Assembly (NCBI RefSeq): GCF_021730395.1
Contig: NC_069369.1
Coordinates: 60,353,501 to 60,417,500 of the forward strand
Source of the DNA: Mercenaria mercenaria
Lineage: Eukaryota; Mollusca; Bivalvia; Venerida; Veneridae
DNA: 64,000 nucleotides
Reading direction: 5' to 3'
The notes beneath the pieces were generated by a model. It had not been told where the DNA came from. It searched no databases and was given only the letters and a program-made list of their open reading frames with translations. This document shows positions 22,657-32,895 of this stretch, one piece after another (position 1 is the stretch's first letter; each line of letters opens with the position of its first letter). The position numbers and the translations under genes are program-made.

Positions 22657-23982
22657 ATGGATTCAGATGTGAACATACCTACAAGAAGGATGGGCTTGGG
22701 TGATCTTAATGTTGACTACAATGACGAATTAGCTGAACAATTAAACGATGAATTTAGAAAAGCTGTTATGCCGGTTACATGTTTTATTGGAATTGAAGCG
22801 GTCGCTGGATTCTTTGGGAACTTGTTAGTGATGTATGTCTTCTTGTTTCACTACCATGTTTGCAACTTCAGGTATTTCGTGCTTTGTATGGCATTTATTG
22901 ACTTTATCAGCACTTTGACCACAATGCCAGGTGAGATCCTCACACAGCTTTATTGGTACATATATCCGCATAGAATTGTCTGCAAGATTAAATCTTTCTT
23001 CAACGTGTTCACAGTTACAGCAGAAGCATTGTGTCTTCTTACAATCGCCCTTGATCGCTACAGAAAAATTTGTACTCCGTTTGGGTGGCAGATACAACCA
23101 AAGTTTGCCATAGTTCTGTGTGGCGTGATATACGCCCTGGCGTTTATCTTAGCGTTGCCAGTCGCTTTCTTTTGGGGAATACATCATTCCGAAGAACAAT
23201 ACCAGAATCACACCGTTTTTACAACAGAATGTGAAACGGACGAACAGTTCAACGGCACTAGTCATCCGCTGAAATACTCTATCGCTGTAGAATGTATCAT
23301 TTCTATTTGTCTCAGTCTAATGATTATACTCTACCTGTTTGTTGCAAGAAAACTAGTTACAGGAAAACACAACATAGTTGTGAAATCAAAAATCAAACTT
23401 AAAGCGAATTTTCCTTTGTCTCAACCGGGCGCTTCCTCGGAGGTCTTCGACAAAAATGAGTACGAACTGAGCTCGAGACAAGAAAACAGCGGTGCAGAAT
23501 GCTCTTCTGGTGTAGAAAGTAAACGTAAGAAAGCCGGATTTAATTATATCTCATCAGATGGTGGACTGACAACAGATGAGGAAGAAGACTCTACCGGTCG
23601 TACGGTAAAGCTCACGCTGCCGATTGGAAATACAGAAAGTCCTGTAAGAACACAAACAGAACCACAGAAACTTACAAGCAAACGTAAAGTTTGGTTGCGA
23701 GTACGCAGAAAGACAAAGATTGTTGTTATACTCACTGTGTTGTTCATATTTACCACTATTCTGTACTTGACACTTCTTTCTTTCATTGCTAAAAATATAT
23801 TGCTGAATATGAGTGCAGGCGAGAAGACAGTGTATTTCTTCTTCTTTCGACTGTATTTCATAAACCACGTGCTCAATCCGGTTCTTTATGGCTTTTTAGA
23901 TCCACATTTTAAAAAGGTGATTCTGCAATTGAAGCACAATTTTTGTGTTTGTACTCCTCACAATTTGCGAGAAAATAAGTGA
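22657..23982 (+). CDS. Class A (rhodopsin-family) peptide-type GPCR, array copy 2
   Basis: An intronless 441-residue paralog of the receptor at 16218, starting MDSDVNIPTRRMGLGDLN. It keeps GN in TM1, the TM2 Asp, the TM3/loop-2 cysteines (IVCKIKSF, TTECETDEQ), DRYRKIC and NPVLYGFLDPHFKK. TM6 reads FIFTTILYL, again without CWxP, and TM4 has VIYALAF in place of the usual Trp. The loop-3 blocks SSEVFDKNEYELSSRQE and YISSDGGLTTDEEEDST are unchanged although residues between them differ (for example ECSSGVESKRKKAG for GYSSGVDKKPKKAK). Loop 3 is about 9 residues shorter before the basic stretch. The C-terminus (CVCTPHNLRENK) is longer, with two cysteines that could be palmitoylated. No damage seen. 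Confidence 0.93.
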   Translation: MDSDVNIPTRRMGLGDLNVDYNDELAEQLNDEFRKAVMPVTCFIGIEAVAGFFGNLLVMYVFLFHYHVCNFRYFVLCMAFIDFISTLTTMPGEILTQLYWYIYPHRIVCKIKSFFNVFTVTAEALCLLTIALDRYRKICTPFGWQIQPKFAIVLCGVIYALAFILALPVAFFWGIHHSEEQYQNHTVFTTECETDEQFNGTSHPLKYSIAVECIISICLSLMIILYLFVARKLVTGKHNIVVKSKIKLKANFPLSQPGASSEVFDKNEYELSSRQENSGAECSSGVESKRKKAGFNYISSDGGLTTDEEEDSTGRTVKLTLPIGNTESPVRTQTEPQKLTSKRKVWLRVRRKTKIVVILTVLFIFTTILYLTLLSFIAKNILLNMSAGEKTVYFFFFRLYFINHVLNPVLYGFLDPHFKKVILQLKHNFCVCTPHNLRENK

Positions 23983-26226
23983 CTAAAATGGAATAGTGAA
24001 GAATTATTGACGATACTGTCATTCGTGGCAGGATAATATCCCAGAAATTTATTTTGTATTGAAATTTTACTGAGTGCTTTGAACGTGCAATGGAAAATTT
24101 TCAATAGAAAAAGAGGAGTCGTAATTAATAAATAATGATACTTAATAAGGTGTAATATGGATTGTAATTTTGTGGTCAAATTATATTTCGTGTGACATTT
24201 GCATACATTGAAACGTACTGAAAGTTTGAGCAATGGAGATTATGTAATTCCACATTCGAATCCCTTAACCAATTTTACATATATTACATTTAAACTTGCA
24301 TATAACCTGCCACTAGCTGATTTCGAAAAATGTGTGGTAAATCGCTTGCGACCAAAATTAAGTGCTTTATAATGTAATACTTCAATAATTTAATAAGAAT
24401 TATTTAAAACTTTAAAACGTTAAGCGTTATTCCTTGACCATAGTAGATCAATTAAAAGAATTAAAAGAAACGTGCTTGACATGTATCATCCTTTCTATGA
24501 CTTTGCATAATGTTGACAAATATCATCAATGGCATATAGATCAGCCTTTAAAATAGTCCAACTATAAGTATGGTTCTGATGGTAATACCAATTAAAATAA
24601 AGCTATGGAGAGCCTACCACTTTATATACATGTATATCTTTGGAATATGTGCGCTTGTGTGAGCTAGATAAATGTTATTAATATTTTCGATATCTTGATT
24701 GTGTCCTTTTCGAATGTTTATTTAGATGTACAAAATATGCTGTGTGATATTCCAGGCTACGTTAAATGGACATTTATCATACTAATGAGCCGAATCACTC
24801 ATATTACTACTTTGCCGACTGTACAAAACACAAAAATGACTGTGTACGTATAGCTGACGTTTATCAATTTGAGTATATTCTCTAAGCATATTTGTCTACA
24901 ATTTGTGATTACAGCTTGATCAATAAATAATTATCAACACCAAACTTTTAATACTATCTCTATCAATACATTCGTTTAGTACATAAATTTGAAAGTAACT
25001 CGTACAAGAATATTATCCTGCTCAGCAAATGCATTCAGCTGTAAGGCTTTGCGCACGATCAGTCTAATATTACTAGCAGTCTTTACAATCATGGTTCAGC
25101 GTGCTTGGACAAAACATTAGTTCTGAACATAATGTAATGTCTAAAGGTAACAACTGCTTGTTACTTGAAATACTAAAGGTATCAGAAAAACAAACCAGCA
25201 AATATTGACAATAAAACGTTTATTTTGAAAAGTAACGAATCAAATACTTTGAAAATGTTAGTTAGAAGGTAAAGTATTACTCATAAATAGAGGAAAGATC
25301 TTATCTTACTTAGTTTCTTTTTGCCCTCAGACAGCTCCCTATCTAAAGCATCATGGAAGAATACAGCGCTTTCACCTATCGCCAAAAATAAAAAAGGAAG
25401 ATTCTGGATAACCCAGAAAAACTTAGACTTTAGAATAATGTTAACACTCCGTTTATCAGCATTTGTGATGGAACCTTCTGGAAACCCATTAGATATGAAT
25501 AACTTGTTGACATACCTGACGTGTCAAAACTATGACAGGCTTTACTGTAAACAATGAGTCACCAGTATTCAAAATAAATTTTAAAAAAGTATAAAATGAA
25601 GCATAATGGGGAATGGCACGTACATAGCAATAACAACTACGTATTATGCGTGATCAGTACGTGTTCATACTGACATACTTTCTGGCGCATCATCTGGATC
25701 GAAAGTAAATAGTAAAATTTAGCAGTTATAAAATTGCACAATTACAAAGTTTGTTATACCTCTGTATTGGTAGGAAAAGGTATATTGTTGTGCATTTTAT
25801 ACCTGCAAGTACTATTCTATTACACTATATTCTCGTGCCAGTTGCATCTGCCTAATACTTACACAACGTGCCTAACTGGTACACCATACATTTTGTCGAC
25901 ATTTTTTTGACGAAAAATTTGCTGAATATCGATAAAATTGTAGGTTCAAAATTAAAAGCTAGATAATCACCAGAAACGGAAATCAATTGAGCTCGAACTT
26001 TAGAAAATATAAAATTGAATCGACAATCCGTAACGTCATAATGTTAATATAAGCAAAACGTCAAAAAATCTTTGAGATTTTCACACTTCTTGTTCATTTT
26101 AGTATATTGATATATATTTTGAAAGGAATGAGATTGTTTTATAATTCGTATTAATTCGCGTTCTAATGTAGTTCCATATCAATGAAAGTTTCACACAAAC
26201 CCCACTGTTAAAATGTACATGTCCAT
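23983..26226. other. 3' flank of receptor copy 2 and spacer
   Basis: AATAAA occurs at 24127-24132 and 24596-24601. The segment 24540-25110 aligns with 18200-18790 (AGCTAGATAAATGTTATTA, ACTAATGAGCCGAATCA, GCTCAGCAAATGCATTC) and with part of 48500-48795. Beyond 25160 no gene is supported. An open frame at 25321-25557 has no recognisable features. Confidence 0.5.
24127..24132 (+). terminator. Possible polyadenylation signal of receptor copy 2
   Basis: AATAAA about 145 bases past the stop codon, same strand. Confidence 0.4.
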
Positions 26227-26238
26227 AAATATACATAT

Positions 26239-26534
26239 TTTTTTTTGTTGTTGTTGTTTTGGGTTTAACGCCGTTTTTCAACAGCATTTCAGTCATGTAA
26301 CGGCGGGCAGTTAACCTAACCAGTGTTCCTGGATTCTGTACCAGTACAAACCTGTTCTCCGCAAGTAACTGCCAACTTCCCCACATGAATTATCAGAGGT
26401 GGAGGACAAATGATTTCAGACACAATGTCTTTTATCAAATCGTCACGGAGAACATACGCCCCGCCCGAGGATCGAACTCGCGACCCCACGATCCGTAGAC
26501 CGACGCTCTCCCTACTGAGCTAAGCGGTCGGGCT
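26239..26534 (-). mobile_element. V-SINE/RUDI-like SINE
   Basis: Full-length copy with a perfect 12-bp target duplication AAATATACATAT (26227-26238 and 26535-26546). Minus-strand head CTTAGCTCAGTAGGGAGAGC, B box GCGAGTTCGATCC, and conserved centre and tail as in the other copies. It lies between receptor copy 2 and the orphan flank. Confidence 0.88.
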
Positions 26535-26639
26535 AAATATACATATGGAAAAGTAGAACAGGTCAGTACACAATTGCATGTTCTTTATGTTAGTAAAACT
26601 TTAAAGAGCAAAGATACACTTTGCCTTTATCGGTGAGAC

Positions 26640-27995
26640 TGCGCATTATACCTTAAACCAAATGAAGGTATTTTATTCGTATTTAATGAAATAATGAAAG
26701 AATTGTTCATCCTTTGGAAATCTGCTTTTGTATTGGTTCCATAAAAATATGAATACGTAATTAACAAGCACTGAATGAAAAATAAGTTGAATGACAGCAA
26801 GTCTGATTCTGTACTGCTGTAGCAGAGCAACAGATACATTTTCAGAGTTGATTTGTCTTAATATGGTAATTTGAAACACTTAACTCAAAATTTTAGTTTG
26901 AATTTATTAACAATTTCTTACTTTAATTTAAAAATAATATATAACCTACTAGCTGAATATTTCGAGGAAAAGCGTTGGTAGCCAAGTGTTCTCGGGTACA
27001 AAACCGTATGCTGGAAACAATATAATATACCTTCTGTCGAAAATATCCTATATTTGTTTTTCATTTTAAAGGCACTGGCCTTCAGATTGTTCGATTACAA
27101 AAAAAAAAGATTTTTTTAGATATCTGGAAATTAATGCTATATTTCTTAAAAATGCTTTGAAACTTAATTACTGACAGACTATATGTTAAAGAAACACATG
27201 ATAATTAGTTGTTGAAAAGCGTATGTAACGCATTACTCGAGGTAAACTGCCTCGGTTATAAATATCTATATTTAAGAGATATTAAACACTAAGCGGTAAA
27301 ATTCTTTATTGCCGGGGCGGTCCGGGTTCGATTCCCGAAGCGGTCATCTTTTTTTCTTTATTTGGCTTTTTTAGAATAGTTTAGAAACAAAACCTCATAT
27401 TCTAATGCTCATAATATGACCAAACTTCAATTTGAAAGAAAGATCATTTTATAGCCAAAATTTGGAGGTCAGTCCCTTTAATGTGGTATACAAACATGTA
27501 TTAATAGCACGATATTTTTGTTGAAGACAGTTGGAAAAACAGGAATTGTCAGACCGTTAATTAGTACATTAGCCAATGTCCGTGTTTACCGATTAACGAT
27601 ATTTTGTCAGGCAATCAAGCGCCATAATGGACTGTATTGCTCGTAGCGTTTGAAATATGACACATATAAAATGTAAGCGTGACGCAGTTATTGACTGGAA
27701 TAGACCACGGACTGTCCAAACGCGGATACGCACCCATCAAATCTACAATATCGTAGTTTGATTCACGTTTGAGATTTTATGCGCATTTTAATTATTTAAA
27801 CTGCGTATTTTCGAACTGACGCAAATACACAACTTATTAATATACTTTTATTGTATCCATTACGAAATGTGTAAATATTTACTATACAACGATAGGAAAT
27901 TACTGACTGACGAGACAGTGAAGATGTTTATTCAACAAATTTATAATTACAAAACGGAAGAAAACAAGTGAATGAAGTATTGCCATGCAATACAA
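26640..27995 (+). other. Orphan 5' flank of a lost fourth receptor unit
   Basis: Blocks in the order seen upstream of the true receptors occur here without a receptor. CAAGCACTGAATGAAAAAT (about 26767) matches 22290 and 49707. AAATGTGTAAATATTTAC...GATAGGAAAT (about 27865-27900) and CAGTGAAGATGTTTATTC...AACGGAAGAAAACAAGTGAA (about 27918-27972) match 22355-22495 and 49770-49890. A TTAA element (27066) interrupts it, and it stops where the repeat element at 27996 begins. No seven-helix frame follows. Confidence 0.6.
27066..27481 (+). mobile_element. TTAA-flanked MITE with tRNA-like core, copy 1
   Basis: TTAA plus AGGCACTGGCCTTCAGAT at the left; TTTGGAGGTCAGTCCCT plus TTAA at the right. Inside is a tRNA-like stretch ending GGTCCGGGTTCGATTCCCGA with a perfect B box GGTTCGATTCC (27325-27335), followed by AAGCGGTCATC. 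A sister copy is at 47045. Neither terminal structure nor TTAA flanks are SINE-like, so the tRNA-like part seems to have been captured by a DNA element. Confidence 0.72.
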
Positions 27996-29730
27996 AGTCC
28001 CCTACTGGAAGGCACCTAATTTTCTCTACTGCATAATGAACTGATCTGACAAGCATGTATAAACAATATTGTACTATATATACAATATGTTTTAACAAAA
28101 AACTCAAATTAAAATTTATATACTAGTATATAAAAACCTACAGTTGTTTTCATATGGCATTTTTTGCCGATTATCAAAAAAGGTGTTGTAAGTGATTTAT
28201 AGTAACAACAAAGGGAAATAAATTAATCCTTAAAAAAATTCTATATAATATAAGTTCACAAGAAACTCTTTACCAGGTAGAGATAGGTCAAAATGCTCCT
28301 AACAATTGGCTGTAACATGCATGTTGTACCACAGAAAACTGGTCTCAATTTTTCCCTACGGCCAGTAATAAATAAGTTACGATACCGATATAATCTATCT
28401 ATAGTAAAAACAAAGGGATGTAATTCTGAAAACAAGGGTGCCTCACAGTGGTGAACCTTTGTGCCAGGTTAAATCAAAATCCCTCCATGCATCAAGAAGA
28501 AATGCTTCGAACAAAGTAATTCTTGTATCTGACCTTTGACCTCTATGTGTGACCTTGACCTTAGACCTAGGGACCAGGTTCTTGCACATGACACTCAGTC
28601 TCATGGTGGTTTACATTTGTGCCAAGTAATATTAAAATCCCTTTCAGGATTGTTGAATTACAGACTGGACCGGAAAAAACCCTTTTGGCCTTTGACTTCC
28701 AACTGTGACCTTGACCTTGCAGCTAAGGGCTCGGTTATTGCGCACAACACATTGTCTCATCAAGGGGAATATTTGTGCAAACTGATATTTAAATCCTGTT
28801 TTGCATGACAAAGTTATAGACCGGAAAGGAAAAAGTCCCATTGACCTTTGATCTCAAAATGTGACCTTGACCTTTAAGCTAGGTTTCTGGGTGTTGCGCA
28901 CGACACGGCGTCTCATCATTGGGAACATTTATGCCAAGTAATATTAAAATCCCTTGATGGATGACAGAGTTCTGGACTGGACAAGGAAAAAAAACATATT
29001 AACCTTTGACCTCCAATTGTTACCTTGACCTTTGAGCTAGGGGTCTGGGTTTTGCGCATGACATGTCATCTCAATATTGGGAACATTTGTGCCAAGTAAT
29101 ATTTAAATTCCTTCATGGATGGCAGAGTTTTGGACCGGACAGGAAAAAAGCCCAGTTGACATTTGACCTTCAATTGTGACCTTGACCTTTAAGCCAGGGG
29201 TCCGGGATTTGCGCATGACACGTCGTCTCATCATGGGGAACATTTGTGCCAAGTGATATCAGAATTCCTTCATGAATGACAGAGTTATGGCCCGGACACG
29301 AAACAGACCCTCTTAATGCTATGTAAACATTTGACTGCCAAGTGTGACCTTGACCTTTGAGGTAGGGGTCTGAAAGTTATGCATGACACATCGTCTTATT
29401 ATGAGGTACATTTGTGCCAAGTACTATTAAAATCCCTTCATGGATGGCATAGTTATGGACCGGACAGGAAAAAAGCCCTGTTAACGTTTTACCTCCAATT
29501 GTGACCTTGACCTTTAAGCTAGGGGTCCGAGTTTTGCGCATGACACGTCGCCTCATTATAAGGGAACATTTGTGCCAAGTAATATTTAAATCCCTTCATG
29601 GATGACAGAGTTATGGTCCGGACACGAAATTGCGGACGGACGGACGGACGGACGGACAGAAAGACGGACGGAATAACGGAAAAGCGCATTCCTATAGTCC
29701 CCGAAAGTGGTTTTCAACCAGTAGGGGACT
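27996..29730. repeat. Inverted-end element filled with ~155-bp tandem repeats
   Basis: AGTCCCCTACTGG at 27996-28008 is inverted at 29718-29730 (CCAGTAGGGGACT). Between about 28520 and 29640 lie seven units of roughly 155 bp. Each carries TTTGACC...TGTGACCTTGACCTT, then TTTGCGCATGACAC, CATTTGTGCCAAGTAATAT and GACAGAGTTATGGACCGGAC. The array ends in a GGACGGACGGACGG run. Such arrays are a familiar clam repeat. Open frames inside (for example 28536-28808) are by-products of the repeats. Confidence 0.75.
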
Positions 29731-29826
29731 AATAAAATAAGTAGGTATGGTGGCTAATTCGTGCCTATTGTCGCAGCGACACAACGACAAACGTCATTAC
29801 GGTGAATTCGCTCCCCCGCCCCCTCC

Positions 29827-29886
29827 CCGAACGTCACCCCGCCGAATGTCGCCCTACCGAACGTCACCCCGCCAAACGTCGTCTTT
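29827..29886 (+). repeat. 15-bp tandem repeat, four units
   Basis: Units of CCGAACGTCACCCCG at 29827, 29842, 29857 and 29872 with few changes. GC-rich against an AT-rich surround, immediately left of the Polinton insertion site. Confidence 0.7.
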
Positions 29887-29936
29887 TCGCCTTCCGGAAT
29901 GACATGATTGTATTAATCAAATTGGAGATAAAAGGT

Positions 29937-29942
29937 GGTAAT
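29937..29942 (+). other. Target-site duplication, left of the Polinton
   Basis: GGTAAT here and at 45733-45738 directly abuts the two terminal inverted repeats. Six bases is the standard duplication length for Polintons. Confidence 0.9.
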
Positions 29943-30200
29943 AGTAGTTATATATATAGCGTTTTTGGCGTTTTGACCTCGTATGACCCCCCCTGACCCC
30001 TTGACCCTATTCTATAAGTGGACTTTAATCTTACCCTAAACTTAAAATACTAACTTGGTACCCTTGATACCCTGAAAATCTTTTAAATCTTTAGTTAAAC
30101 CGAATGAAAACCTTTGGTTTAACCAAAAAAAGATTTAGTCTTTGGTCCGGACTGACCCCTTGTCCCTATTCTAAAAAATCCAATGTCGGACAATTTAAAA
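29943..30200 (+). repeat. Left terminal inverted repeat of the Polinton
   Basis: 258 bp, matching the reverse complement of 45475-45732 at 257 positions with no gaps. Confidence 0.95.
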
Positions 30201-30269
30201 TCTGTGGATTTTAAACCAACTAAAAAATTTTAAACATATATAATATAAAATGAGTTTAAAATATATTGT

Positions 30270-30734
30270 TTGAAAGAAAGAAGATTTACTGATAATATAA
30301 ACCCCCATTATATTATAACAAAAAATGGGAGAAAAATAATAAAAGCTACCTGTTCGTCTTGCGGAAAAACGAAATCAAAATTTGTTAAAAGTACTATCAA
30401 AGCAGGTAATTTAGATATTCACAAAGCAATGTTACCTTTATTACCTAAGAAAGGTTTAACACTTCCAGGATATAACTATTGTGGACCAGGAAATCCTTTA
30501 GATAACGGACCTCCTGTCAACGAACTGGATGCAGTATGTATGGACCATGATTTTTGCTATGACTCAAGACTAAGTAAAAGTGAATGTGACAAACAAATGC
30601 TTTCCAACTTAAATAAAACTAAATCAAAAACATTTGGAGAAAAGATTGCAAAACATTTAGTTGTAAAACCAGCTATCAAAACGAAATACAAACTTGGGTT
30701 GGGACAAAAATCAAAAAACGGGAAAAGGGGGTAG
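30270..30734 (+). pseudogene. Polinton part: phospholipase A2-like protein
   Basis: The frame holds LPGYNYCGPGNPLDNGPP, a calcium-loop-like YCGPGN, followed by DAVCMDHDFCYD with the His-Asp pair of secreted and parvovirus VP1-type PLA2 domains. A basic Lys-rich tail follows. In related elements and parvoviruses such a domain is thought to help virions cross membranes; that role here is inference. It is the first gene inside the left end. Listed as part of a fossil element. Confidence 0.75.
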
Positions 30735-31732
30735 AGTATACCCCCGGAATCACTGCACCAAGCTACCGCTGGAGCGATGAATTAGCAGAAGAATTACACA
30801 AACCAATTAAAAGAAAATTTAGGAAAACGAAGAGTGATAGTCAATGAATTGATGATACTTGGTCAGCTGATTTAGTTGACATGCAAGCTTTTTCAAAATA
30901 TAATAAAGGAGTAAAATACTTGTTAACCGTTATTGATATATTTAGTAAATATGCTTGGGTTATTCCATTAAAGAATAAAACTGGAGAATCTGTTACTGAA
31001 GCATTTGAAAAAATAATTTCTGAAGATAGAATTCAGGGACAAAAGTCCCCGAAGACTGCAAGGATTCCACAAAATTTATGGGTAGATGAAGGAAAAGAAT
31101 TTTATAATAAAAAGTTTGAATCATTTTTGAATAAAAATAAAATTAATATGTATCATACATTTAATGAAGGAAAGGCTGTAGTAATAGAAAGATTTAATAG
31201 AAGTTTAAAAAGAATAATGTGGAAATATTTTACAGCAAATAATACTTATACTTATTTAGATAATTTGCAGGATATGGTTGATAAATATAACAAAACAAAA
31301 CATTCTAGTATAAAAATGACACCAACCGAAGCTAGTAAAAACTTAAATAAAGGTACTGTTTACTTTAATTTATATGGTGATTTAAAGATACCAAAGAGTA
31401 AAGCAAAATTTAAAATTGGTGATCGAGTTCGCTTAAGTAAACTTAAAAGACATTTTGAAAAAGGATATACACCAAATTGGACAGAGGAAATATTTATAAT
31501 TTATAAAATTAATAATACAAATCCCAGAACATACACTATTAAAGATTTAAATGATGAAATAATTCAAGGTTCATTTTATGAACAAGAACTTTTACCTACT
31601 ACACAAGAAGTTTTTAGAATAGAAAAAGTTATTAGACGAGACTATAAGAAAAAACAAGCTTTAGTAAAATGGAAAGGTTACAATGAAAAATTTAATAGTT
31701 GGGTTCCGTTTAGCGATCTTGAACAAATTTAA
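30735..31732 (+). pseudogene. Polinton part: retroviral-type integrase with C-terminal chromodomain
   Basis: An rve-type catalytic core is visible: WSADLVDMQAFSKYN, then LLTVIDIFSKYAWVIPLK, then LWVDEGKEFYNKKF, and VVIERFNRSLKRIMWKYF. A chromodomain-like end follows: VEKVIRRDYKKKQALVKWKG before WVPFSDL. Polintons use this enzyme to insert with 6-bp target duplications, which fits the flanks here. It lies on the same strand as the polymerase. Confidence 0.88.
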
Positions 31733-31760
31733 TTTAGAAATAAAAAGTTTAATTATATAA

Positions 31761-32250
31761 ATGAGCAATAAAAATCTAATTTCTAATAATAATGGAATAG
31801 AAACAATAGATCAATTAATTATTCACTTAACTAAACTAGCTGCTGCTTACAGAAAAAGTTATAAATTTTGTGGGAGAGTAAATACTGGATTATATATTAC
31901 AGCAGGTATTTTTGGTTGCTCAGCTGCATTAGTACTTGTTTCCAGCTATTCCTATATTTGTAGCAGTTCTGCTGCGCTGTTCCATCAGTAATTACCATAT
32001 TTACTAACAGACTAAAACTTGACGACAAGAAATTTATTTTAAAATCACATCATCACAAAATAAAACAACTTATAACAAAAGCACGGATTGGAAAAGTAAA
32101 TAAAGAAGATCCAAATAAAGTTATTCAGGATATTTTTACAATACTATTAGAAATGCAGAAAGAAAAAATTATTCAACACCTCTTGAAATGCACATGAAGG
32201 AATTTAAACTTAACGGATATAAAAGTAAAAAAGAAGAAGAGCTGTATTAA
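31761..32250 (+). pseudogene. Polinton part: small protein with hydrophobic segment
   Basis: It opens MSNKNLISNNNGIETIDQLI and has a hydrophobic stretch (LYITAGIFGCSAALVLVSS) that could span a membrane. I do not recognise the family; similar small membrane proteins are frequent in Polintons. Sits between integrase and the HTH-like gene. Confidence 0.5.
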
Positions 32251-32300
32251 ATTTTACATGCGTTTTTAGAGATTTTTTTCTATAAGTATATTATATATAG

Positions 32301-32801
32301 ATGGTTAATAGAAAGGTAGATAGAATAATTATACCAAAATTATCTAGCACTTTAGGAGAAATAATGAATCCAGACAAAAATTCATATAAAAAAGTTCTTA
32401 AAAGAAGAAATGTTATTAAATCAAAACTTAATCAAATAGTTAGCGATGAATATAAAAATCATGTCATTGATAAATTACAAAATGTTATAGATCCTTATCT
32501 TTTAAAAAATAATTTATTTGAATGGAACTGCGGTTGTCTATTAACTGAAGAAGAAAATGCTGAAAGATTATGTGATTGTCCCAGACCAAATAATATTCGA
32601 AACAATCCTAAGAAAGTTATTGCAACCGATTGTGACACTAATGAAGAAAAAACATATAAAAGCACTTATGCAGCATCCAAAGACCTTAATATTAATTCAG
32701 GGTTAATAACAATGTGCTGCAAAGGAAAAAACCAAGTTAAAAGTGGAATATCAAAAACCAGCGGAAAAAGATATAAATTTAAATATTTTAATTCATCTTA
32801 A
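32301..32801 (+). pseudogene. Polinton part: NUMOD1/HTH-like DNA-binding protein
   Basis: 166 residues. A central Cys cluster (WNCGCLLTEEENAERLCDCP) is followed by KTYKSTYAASKDLNINSGLI and TMCCKGK, which resembles the NUMOD1-type helix-turn-helix repeat of homing-endonuclease families. No nuclease motif seen. Function unknown; DNA binding is inferred. Confidence 0.5.
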
Positions 32802-32895
32802 AGATAATTTAAAACTTTATTTATTTTATTATTTTTTTAATTATTTTTTTAATCCTTTTTTCCTTAGTGATTTTTTTTCTAAATATAATATATAG

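Noticed and set aside
25321-25557. Small protein frame DSSLSKASWKNTALSP
   Set aside because: No recognisable feature and it lies in the receptor 3' spacer; length is within chance for this window.
27325-27335. A tRNA gene at the GGTTCGATTCC box (also 5374 and 47358)
   Set aside because: No full cloverleaf with a matched acceptor stem and anticodon arm can be drawn; the boxes sit inside inverted-repeat elements.
29802-29996. Frame with RHPAECRPTERHPAKRR repeats
   Set aside because: Product of the 15-bp tandem repeat, running into the Polinton end.
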